In this document: one piece after another, positions 16,842-23,746 of the stretch
Layout of the letters: the number at the start of each line of letters is the position of its first letter
How positions within the stretch are numbered: position 1 is the first letter of the stretch
NCBI GenBank assembly: GCA_963667195.1
Contig: OY762962.1
Span: forward strand, 1,240,001-1,304,000
DNA from: UBA7703 sp963667195
Lineage (GTDB): Bacteria > Bacillota > Clostridia > Christensenellales > CAG-138
Direction of reading: 5' to 3'
Length of the DNA: 64,000 nt
Translations under genes and position numbers: made by a program
The notes under the pieces: generated by a model
The model's database searches: none
What the model was told of the DNA's origin: nothing
What the model saw: only the letters and a program-made list of their open reading frames with translations

Positions 16842-16886
16842 TTACAATATTGTCACGTGATATTGGAACGTTTGTTCGGTATAATG
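16842..16886 (+). promoter_or_regulatory. SOS-box promoter of the toxin-like unit (repeat copy 3)
   Basis: ACAATATTGT, TCACGTGA, LexA-type box at 16865-16878 (exact match on the minus strand to CGAACRNRYGTTYC) and TATAAT at 16880-16885. It is identical over 45 bp to the copies at 18824 and 21024. The next start codon is about 100 bp downstream. Confidence 0.87.
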
Positions 16887-16988
16887 TTGTCGTATACATT
16901 CTTATCATTCGTCCGAGCGCGAATTCTTATAATTTTTTATGGCAATCCTGCTGTATGCTCATAAAAAACACGCAGGAGGATTAAAAAC

Positions 16989-18152
16989 ATGCGTAACACA
17001 GACTTTACGAAACCTCAGAACAAGAAATTCCTGTCTCTATTGGAACGCGCAGACAAGCTCGCCGGATCATCTTCTGTTCAAGAAGATTCTCTTGGGAACG
17101 CACATGCGAGTGCCGGTGCCGTCGCACCAAACGGCAATGCTCATACATCTGTTGGCGGAGCTGTCGGTGCAGGAATCGACTTCAACGACAGACAAAAGAG
17201 AGAAGCGTTCCTTGTCAGCCAACTTCCCAACGATTTCCCAATCGATGGATGGGAAAATCTGAGTACCAAACAACAATTGCACGCCATGAAGTACAGTGGG
17301 TTAAACGATCAAGAACAATGGGAACTGTTAAACCCTTCTACCAGTCTGAACACCCTTGCCAATTACAATGCGCAGAAAGCCGACGCAATCAACAAAGCTG
17401 TCAATTCAAGCGCAATTCGCAACAGTGGTGCATTCGGCTTGAACTTCGAATTAAATCGAAACTCACAAAACCACAGTATTCCGTCAAAATTGCCCTCTTT
17501 ACAAGGGATGGATTCAGATGCAAGAATAAGATATACAAACGCTATTGAGGAGCTAGCAGCACAAATTCTTGGCAGAGATCGACTTGCGCCAACACCAAGT
17601 CCGTCAGCAACGCCCTTGCCGCAGCCGGGGCCTAGAATACCAACACAAACACCAAAGCCCATTTCTGAACCCACCCCTTACAAATCTCCTGATGCGAAGC
17701 CATTACCATATCCTCCCGGAGTTGTACCTACAATTGAAACATATAAGTGGTATGATTCTTATGATAGGGCTGCAGAAGCATGGGCTAAGGAAAATGTGAA
17801 CTTAAGCAAAGACCTTGAGCGCTGTGCAATGATCTACAAAAACATTGATAAAAATGGAAACGAGCGTTATACCTTTACAAAATCTTACTACGGAATGGAT
17901 GAAATCCCTTTCTTAGGCATTAGGCCAAACGTAGCGATTCCTTTTGCGTGGTTGCGCTACTTAGCCCCAGGAATACCCGAATCAGATATTGTTGGCTTTA
18001 TTCATTCGCATCCGAAACCACCCGAAGAAGTGAGCTATAAAGGCGCTTCGGATGAGGATCTTTCATTGAATAAATACGGCATTGAGAATGTCACAGTAGT
18101 TCCTTATGAGACAGGTGTACCGCGAACATACAATTTGCCCAATATTGATTGA
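16989..18152 (+). CDS. DUF4329-like polymorphic-toxin-type protein
   Basis: A 387-residue protein. N-terminal part: hydrophilic, with small repeats (NAHASAGA, NAHTSVGGA), no signal peptide. Middle (about 200-250): a Pro/Thr linker (TPSPSATPLPQPGPR...). C-terminal ~135 residues: YDSYDRAAEAWAKEN, an IYKN...G...YTFT strand pair, VGFIHSHPKPP and GASDEDL followed by a Y..YNLP end, the DUF4329 (JAB-like) pattern found at the tips of Rhs and other polymorphic toxins. A histidine pair and acidic residues suggest an enzyme, but the activity is unknown. AGGAGG sits 9 bases before ATG. A stem TCCTGC/GCAGGA (16945-16950, 16973-16978) would hide this ribosome site. Twelve bases later comes a likely immunity gene. 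Export route is not evident. Confidence 0.65.
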   Translation: MRNTDFTKPQNKKFLSLLERADKLAGSSSVQEDSLGNAHASAGAVAPNGNAHTSVGGAVGAGIDFNDRQKREAFLVSQLPNDFPIDGWENLSTKQQLHAMKYSGLNDQEQWELLNPSTSLNTLANYNAQKADAINKAVNSSAIRNSGAFGLNFELNRNSQNHSIPSKLPSLQGMDSDARIRYTNAIEELAAQILGRDRLAPTPSPSATPLPQPGPRIPTQTPKPISEPTPYKSPDAKPLPYPPGVVPTIETYKWYDSYDRAAEAWAKENVNLSKDLERCAMIYKNIDKNGNERYTFTKSYYGMDEIPFLGIRPNVAIPFAWLRYLAPGIPESDIVGFIHSHPKPPEEVSYKGASDEDLSLNKYGIENVTVVPYETGVPRTYNLPNID

Positions 18153-18164
18153 GAAGAGGTCATT

Positions 18165-18761
18165 ATGAAAGCACTCGTCTTGTTCATCACCGCTGTGTTT
18201 ATCGTAGGGCTGGTCAACCTGTTCACGCCAAAGCCGATCCCGTACAATGAAACGGAGAGCGCAAACAGCATTCTAGCAATATCCAGATCTGATTTTGATT
18301 ATGATTTGCAGATGAAGGATGTCGGGATCATTTGTCGAATCGGAGACAAGCGAAAGGCTTTCATTGGAACATATGATAACGGGACTGAGTTCGATGGAGT
18401 GAATGCGTATCAATATATCGACAATCAGAAAACGCTAATCGCCTCTTTCTCATTTGAGCAATACGATTCTGAAGCGGAACGCATATTGGCGATTGTACAA
18501 AAGATCATCTCCGAGAAGCTTTATTCTGCGTATCCGGATGATCGGAAGGATTATGCCGATGATTACTATTATTTTAGGATATCGGATGAAGGTCTTTTGC
18601 TGTTTGGTGAAAAGCAGTATGTATACGGATTGATTATTTGCGAGTACCAGCGTGACACATTTCAAAGAATCAGTATTCGGCTAACCGAAAAAGGAGACGA
18701 CAAATCAAAAACATGGTACACATTTGGTACCATCGACTATGAACCGGTTGTTCTTCCGTAG
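18165..18761 (+). CDS. membrane-anchored protein, putative immunity partner
   Basis: A 198-residue protein with an N-terminal membrane helix (about 3-20) and an extracellular domain. It is clearly homologous to the lipoprotein at 3554-4243 along the whole domain (DYDL, GDKRKAFIG, YQYID, YYYFRISDEGLLLF, FGTIDYE). It starts 12 bp after the stop of the toxin-like gene with GAGAAGAGG before the ATG, and ends the transcript before the terminator at 18801. Gene order, small size and outward anchoring fit an immunity protein that protects the surface or periplasm-like space. This is inference; no immunity family is recognised. Confidence 0.7.
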   Translation: MKALVLFITAVFIVGLVNLFTPKPIPYNETESANSILAISRSDFDYDLQMKDVGIICRIGDKRKAFIGTYDNGTEFDGVNAYQYIDNQKTLIASFSFEQYDSEAERILAIVQKIISEKLYSAYPDDRKDYADDYYYFRISDEGLLLFGEKQYVYGLIICEYQRDTFQRISIRLTEKGDDKSKTWYTFGTIDYEPVVLP

Positions 18762-18800
18762 CTGATTACAACAGAGTACTGCACATGTCGGTACACTAAG

Positions 18801-18825
18801 CGGAGCCACCCGGCTCCGTTTTTTT
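18801..18825 (+). terminator. intrinsic terminator of the toxin-like unit
   Basis: CGGAGCC/GGCTCCG hairpin plus seven T. Bases 18801-18870 (terminator plus promoter) are identical to 21001-21070. Confidence 0.9.
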
Positions 18826-18868
18826 ACAATATTGTCACGTGATATTGGAACGTTTGTTCGGTATAATG
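18824..18868 (+). promoter_or_regulatory. SOS-box promoter of LRR copy B (repeat copy 4)
   Basis: Same element: LexA-type 14-mer at 18847-18860 and TATAAT at 18862-18867, with ACAATATTGT and TCACGTGA upstream. It is 44 bp before the GTG start. Confidence 0.87.
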
Positions 18869-18911
18869 GAAAAAGAAATCACATCATTCAATCGTCTAGC
18901 GAGGATATACC

Positions 18912-20276
18912 GTGAAGCTGCTGAAACGTACAATCCTGATCATGCTCGTACTGCTGATGCTAACCGCGCCTTCCCTTTCCCTCGCCGAAAGCGACTACGA
19001 AACAGGCGACGGATGGGCTTATCGGGATGGCGAGCTGAAGATAACAACCAATAACGGGCTCATAAACTTTCTTTACCACGAGTTTGATATGCGTGGAGAT
19101 CCGCAGCACAAGCACGATGCTACTGATGTAGATCACGTTATCATAGGCAAAGACGTGACCGATATCATAATCGACTATTTTATCGGTGACTACAATCCAT
19201 CCATCACTTCGGTTGAAGAGGGAAACAATACATTTATCATTGATGATGGGTGGGTAATCAATCAGCAAACAGAAACACTGTTTGGCGCGGCGAATGTGAA
19301 GGAGAACAAAACTCGAGCGGTCATCGATGATCTTCCAACTTACATTAAGCATATTGGCATGTATGCATTCAGTAAATGTAGAGATTTAAGACAGATTACG
19401 ATTCCGGAGTGTGTCGTAAGTATTAGGGATTCTGCTTTTAACAAATGTAATACTCTAGAGAGCATCATTTTGCCAAGTGGATTAGCCTCAATCGGAGTTG
19501 GTGCATTTAGTGATTGCACAAAACTGTCTCAAATCAACATAGAAGCTACAATAAATAGTATCGGAATTGCGGCCTTTCATGCATGTGTTAATCTTGAAAT
19601 GCCGTCTATATATAACACAAAGATCGAGGTTGTGCAAAGCAACAGCTTCTGGGGCTGCGATCAATTTCGAACTGTTGAGTTTCCTACGACATTAAATAGA
19701 GTGGAAGACCAAGCATTTGCGATGTGCGAGAATCTAAGTACATTGGTATTCAATTCAGACCAGTTAATCATTGAAAACGGAGCATTCACATATTGTAAGA
19801 ACCTAAAAAAACTGGTTTTCACAAAAGGTAAACCGATTTCCATCGGTACTACGATATTTAACGAAGATGGAAAAACACCAGACGGCAAGTGCTTTATCAC
19901 CTACTTATATGATACAAACGGCGAAATCGTCCCCTACCCGACCCTCTACTACACCGCGGCCTATGCCTCCGAGTGGGCGCCAAATGGCGAAACCGAATGG
20001 AACGGCTACCCGATCCAGCAGATTTCGCCGGAGGAGCTGGACACGATCCTTGCCGAGGCGCGGGGGCAGGTTGCGGCGGAGCCCACCGCGACACCCGCGC
20101 AAACAGCGGCCGCTGCAACAGCTGCACCACAATCAACAGCTCCCGCGCAGGACACGAATGAAGCGAAACAGGCAAGCTCATCTGCGCCAGAGATATTGCT
20201 TTTTTCCGCAGTAGCGGCGGTTGTGGTGGGCATTGTGGTTTTTGTGATAGCGCAAAAGCGCAAAAAAATCATGTAA
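18912..20276 (+). CDS. BspA-like leucine-rich-repeat surface protein (copy B)
   Basis: A 454-residue protein with the same plan as the one at 1392: signal peptide (1-25), leader domain starting DYETGDGWAYRDGELKIT, BspA-type LRR units (AFxxCxxLxxIxLPxxxxxIG), the WAPNGETEWNGYPIQQ block near 360, an Ala/Thr/Pro linker, a membrane helix and a KRKK tail. The first ~160 residues are nearly identical to copy A; the repeats then diverge, and the linker and anchor are unrelated to those of copies A and C. The LRR part is clearly more AT-rich than the conserved block. GTG start behind GCGAGGAT. It shares a transcript with the membrane protein at 20312. Confidence 0.85.
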   Translation: MKLLKRTILIMLVLLMLTAPSLSLAESDYETGDGWAYRDGELKITTNNGLINFLYHEFDMRGDPQHKHDATDVDHVIIGKDVTDIIIDYFIGDYNPSITSVEEGNNTFIIDDGWVINQQTETLFGAANVKENKTRAVIDDLPTYIKHIGMYAFSKCRDLRQITIPECVVSIRDSAFNKCNTLESIILPSGLASIGVGAFSDCTKLSQINIEATINSIGIAAFHACVNLEMPSIYNTKIEVVQSNSFWGCDQFRTVEFPTTLNRVEDQAFAMCENLSTLVFNSDQLIIENGAFTYCKNLKKLVFTKGKPISIGTTIFNEDGKTPDGKCFITYLYDTNGEIVPYPTLYYTAAYASEWAPNGETEWNGYPIQQISPEELDTILAEARGQVAAEPTATPAQTAAAATAAPQSTAPAQDTNEAKQASSSAPEILLFSAVAAVVVGIVVFVIAQKRKKIM

Positions 20277-20311
20277 GAGGGCGAGTGATCTTTTGAGAAG
20301 AGGAGGCATCA

Positions 20312-20977
20312 ATGAAAGAGCATGCTGCTTTGAAAAAGAAAATCATGATATCTATTCTTTGCGTATTAGCGCTTTTTATTGTGGCAGTATCCATAGCGGG
20401 TCTCGTAGAATCCAAGCGAGAACAAGTTTATGATGAAACAACCCGGATTGATCAACCAATCAGTGTTTCCGCTATTTCGTTCGAAGAACTGGATCGCGTG
20501 ATGCAATCGGAATATCCGAAATACTGCAAAGGAATGCAACTTGTAAAGGCAACCGCAGAGATTGAATTTCGAGGATGTATCATTCAACGCGGCGAAGCGA
20601 GTCTGACTTATTATCGGTATATTGACGAGAGCATGGAAGGAGGCAATGTTGAAACAAACGAGTGCCGCTTTGATTTATCGACAAACACATTTTTATCAGT
20701 CGTGCATACGTTCGGCAGCGGGCGATCCATTTTCGTCAACGACAATACCTTGACGAAGAAGGTTACAAACACACCACTCGATCAATATGTCCTGCATGCG
20801 CCGGAACTGGCAGACTTACAGGCGGACGGTGTCTATTTGCTTCGGGTGGATGGCGTATACAACTGGATGAATATCTCGTTACTTACGATGAAAGATCAGA
20901 GGTTGATTTATGGAGAAACGCTAACGCAGTGGCCGGAGAATGGTAAGTTCGCAGAACGAGAATTTTCGTTGAAATAG
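20312..20977 (+). CDS. membrane-anchored exported protein, unknown family
   Basis: A 221-residue protein with a basic N-terminus and one membrane helix at about 11-30, and the rest outside. The body contains YYRYIDES, ECRFDLSTNTF and a C-terminal YNWMNISLL/GETLTQWPENG region. I recognise no family. GAGGAGG lies 5 bases before ATG 20312, 35 bp after LRR copy B, and the unit ends in the 21001 terminator. By position it is the partner of copy B, as the 18165 protein is of the toxin-like gene. A protective or accessory role is possible. Confidence 0.75.
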   Translation: MKEHAALKKKIMISILCVLALFIVAVSIAGLVESKREQVYDETTRIDQPISVSAISFEELDRVMQSEYPKYCKGMQLVKATAEIEFRGCIIQRGEASLTYYRYIDESMEGGNVETNECRFDLSTNTFLSVVHTFGSGRSIFVNDNTLTKKVTNTPLDQYVLHAPELADLQADGVYLLRVDGVYNWMNISLLTMKDQRLIYGETLTQWPENGKFAEREFSLK

Positions 20978-21000
20978 CAACTAAACCAGCCAATATAAAG

Positions 21001-21025
21001 CGGAGCCACCCGGCTCCGTTTTTTT
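21001..21025 (+). terminator. intrinsic terminator of the LRR copy B unit
   Basis: Identical to the terminator at 18801: CGGAGCC/GGCTCCG hairpin and seven T, merged with the next SOS-box promoter. Confidence 0.9.
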
Positions 21026-21068
21026 ACAATATTGTCACGTGATATTGGAACGTTTGTTCGGTATAATG
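21024..21068 (+). promoter_or_regulatory. SOS-box promoter of LRR copy C (repeat copy 5)
   Basis: LexA-type 14-mer at 21047-21060, TATAAT at 21062-21067, preceded by ACAATATTGT and TCACGTGA. It is 65 bp before the GTG start. Confidence 0.87.
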
Positions 21069-21132
21069 GAAGCAACGCTCACCAAGCCAAATCCGACTGA
21101 ATCCACCGATCATCGTGAAGTGAGGAAATATC

Positions 21133-23610
21133 GTGAAGTCGCTGAAAGTTACGATCCTGACACTACTCGTTTTGATGCAGTTATCCGCGCCAACTCTGTC
21201 GTTCGCCAAAACCGACTACGAAAAAGGTGTGGGTTGGGTGTTTCTCGGCGGTGTGCTCACGATCACCGCAAACGGAGGCATGGAAGATTTTTTCAACAAT
21301 GATCGCGATCAAAACGGAAAATGGCGATATCAGCATCACGGATATGATGTGAAACAGGTCGTCATCGGCAAGAACGTCATGAAGTTTCAAATGTTTGCCT
21401 TTGGAGAAGATTTTTATCCGACTTCGATGAGCGTTGAAGCGGGGAATTCGTTTTTCGCCGTCATCGACGGGTGGCTTATCAACACGCAAACCAAAACCCT
21501 GATTTGCGCAACGGATTTAGATCGGTTTACGTGGATACCTGTTGCAAGAAAGATACCCGATTCTGTGGAGAAAATCGGTGTCGATGCATTCTATCCGTAT
21601 AACCATATCATTCAGATTCACCTGCCTGACAGTGTGAAAGAGATTGGAGAATTTACATTTGATGCATGCAACAATCTGAAATCCATTCAACTGCCGCCTA
21701 ACTTAAAGATCATCAGCCGGGGAGCGTTTTGCGGTTGTGAATCTCTGCGCAAGGTCGATATGGGTATGTCAATTGAGAGCATTGGTGAATATGCCTTCAA
21801 AGGCTGCTACAATCTTGAACGCGTCAATCTGGAGAACACGCGAATTACCGTTTTGAGCAGCGACGTGTTCTCGTACACACGGCTCAAGAATCTTGTGCTG
21901 CCGGACACGCTTCGGGTCATCGAGCCTGACGCATTCACCAGTTGCTGGGATCTTTACTCTATCACCGTCTGTTCCGACGATGTTGTTTTTCAGCATGATG
22001 CATTTGCCAAATGCGATAAGCTCCGAAAGATCATATTTACAAAGGGCGTCCCCAAATCGATGGGTAAGGATCTGTTTAGCGCGAAGGGAGAAACGTCTGA
22101 TGGAAAGTACTTTTTAAGTGGTTATTATGAGTCCTTTGGGAAAGAAATCCCTTACCCCACGCTCTACTACACCGCCGAATACGCCAATCAGTGGGCACCA
22201 AACGGCGAGACCGAGTGGAACGGATATCCGATTCAGCAGCTGACCGCGAAGGAAGAGCGTGCGCTGGCCGCCAGGACGGAGCGGCACGAATACACGCCTG
22301 CGAGCGAGTCCGTGACCGATGAATATGAAGCAGGCGACGGCTGGGTATTCGATAGCGGCAAGCTGCTCCTGACCACAAACCAAGGACTGGTTGATTTTAC
22401 CGCCAATCAGATGGATGATTCCTTCGATTACCGGTACAGCCATTTTCCGAGCGAAGTAGATACGATCGTGATCGGCAAAGACGTTTCGTATGTTTCGCCT
22501 GTCGCAACCTACGGCTTTTGGTATTTCTCGCCTACCGAGATTCAAATCGAACCGGGAAATCCATATTTCGTCCGCGACAATGGCTGGATCGTGCAGGCGA
22601 AGACAAAAACGATGGTCTGTCCCGAGAATTATACGGATTTCAGCAAAACAACCGCGTTGAACACCCTGCCGGACGACACGCGCATCATCGGGCAATCCGC
22701 GTTCGACCAATTCTATCTGCCCTATTGGTATGACGGTGAGAAGCGGGCGAAAATTGAGCAAGTTACGTTTCCTCGCGATCTCGTCGTCATCCGGCAGAAT
22801 GCATTCTCCAACTGCGAGCAGATCACGCGTCTTGACCTGCCGCCTCGCTTGGCGAGCATAGAGAATTACGCTTTTTACGAATGCAGCGGGCTACAGGAAG
22901 TTCAGTTTGGGCCCGTGCGGTCACTTGGAATGAGCGCATTTTATCATTGCCACGCGCTCGCCGCCGTCAATTTGGAAGACACGCGGATTACAACGCTGCG
23001 GGGTGCCACGTTCAGCGAATGCAAAGCTTTGCCGGTCGTGATACTGCCGGAGACGCTTCAAACGGTCGAAACGGAGGCGTTTGAAGCCTGCGAGTCGCTG
23101 GAAACCGTCGTTTTCCACTCCGACCATGTCGTAATACAAAGCAAAGCGTTCGATAATTGTATCGGGCTCAAGTACATGATCTTTGCCAAAGGTGTCCCGG
23201 CCTCGTTTGGCGAATCCGTTCTGGGTGAAACCGCGGGGTCGCCGGACGGCAGGTATTACATTTCAGGTTATAGGGAGACGCTGTCAAGACCAATCCCCTA
23301 CCCAACTCTGCTCTACACCGCGGCCTATGCCTCCGAGTGGGCGCCAAATGGCGAGACCGAATGGAACGGCTACCCGATCCAGCAGATTTCGCAGGAGGAG
23401 CTGGCGGCTCTCCTTGCCGAGACGCGAGGGAAAACAGCTCCCGCAGAGGTCACGCCTTCGCCAACGCCTTTGCCGGGAAGCACGCAGAAGCCAACCGCCG
23501 AGTCTTCGGCAGACGACGGATGGGTTGCCAAGGCATTCGTGCTTGCGATCGTTATGGTCGGGGTTGCGATCGTGGTGTTGTTTGTGAATCCGAAAAGGAA
23601 GCGAAAGTAG
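21133..23610 (+). CDS. double-length BspA-like LRR surface protein (copy C)
   Basis: An 825-residue exported protein that looks like two cassettes joined head to tail. Unit 1 (about 25-385) and unit 2 (about 395-760) each begin with the leader domain (DYEKGVGWVF / DEYEAGDGWVF), run through BspA LRR units and close with the YPTL(L/Y)YTA...WAPNGETEWNGYPIQQ block. Only the end of unit 2 carries the TPSPTPLP linker, the membrane helix and the basic tail, which are almost those of copy A. GTG start behind GTGAGGAAAT. It is the last gene of the plus-strand cassette array and has no partner gene. Confidence 0.85.
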   Translation: MKSLKVTILTLLVLMQLSAPTLSFAKTDYEKGVGWVFLGGVLTITANGGMEDFFNNDRDQNGKWRYQHHGYDVKQVVIGKNVMKFQMFAFGEDFYPTSMSVEAGNSFFAVIDGWLINTQTKTLICATDLDRFTWIPVARKIPDSVEKIGVDAFYPYNHIIQIHLPDSVKEIGEFTFDACNNLKSIQLPPNLKIISRGAFCGCESLRKVDMGMSIESIGEYAFKGCYNLERVNLENTRITVLSSDVFSYTRLKNLVLPDTLRVIEPDAFTSCWDLYSITVCSDDVVFQHDAFAKCDKLRKIIFTKGVPKSMGKDLFSAKGETSDGKYFLSGYYESFGKEIPYPTLYYTAEYANQWAPNGETEWNGYPIQQLTAKEERALAARTERHEYTPASESVTDEYEAGDGWVFDSGKLLLTTNQGLVDFTANQMDDSFDYRYSHFPSEVDTIVIGKDVSYVSPVATYGFWYFSPTEIQIEPGNPYFVRDNGWIVQAKTKTMVCPENYTDFSKTTALNTLPDDTRIIGQSAFDQFYLPYWYDGEKRAKIEQVTFPRDLVVIRQNAFSNCEQITRLDLPPRLASIENYAFYECSGLQEVQFGPVRSLGMSAFYHCHALAAVNLEDTRITTLRGATFSECKALPVVILPETLQTVETEAFEACESLETVVFHSDHVVIQSKAFDNCIGLKYMIFAKGVPASFGESVLGETAGSPDGRYYISGYRETLSRPIPYPTLLYTAAYASEWAPNGETEWNGYPIQQISQEELAALLAETRGKTAPAEVTPSPTPLPGSTQKPTAESSADDGWVAKAFVLAIVMVGVAIVVLFVNPKRKRK

Positions 23611-23676
23611 CCCAGCGGGAAGTTGAGTGGAAAATCGGGAAAGACAATGGAATCGAAGGCGTAGAGGACTTAAAGA

Positions 23677-23710
23677 GCAGGCACGATCGGTTGGATCATG
23701 CCTGCTTTTT
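23677..23710 (+). terminator. intrinsic terminator of LRR copy C
   Basis: Stem AGCAGGCA/TGCCTGCT with an inner GATC pair, followed by five T. Confidence 0.8.
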
Positions 23711-23746
23711 CAGTTGGTTACCTTGTGTTTGCGTTTTCAATTAGCG

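Noticed and set aside
16851..16856. TTGTCA as the -35 of the SOS-box promoter
   Set aside because: It lies 24 bp from TATAAT, too far. GTGATA at 17 bp is used instead; the true -35 needs mapping.
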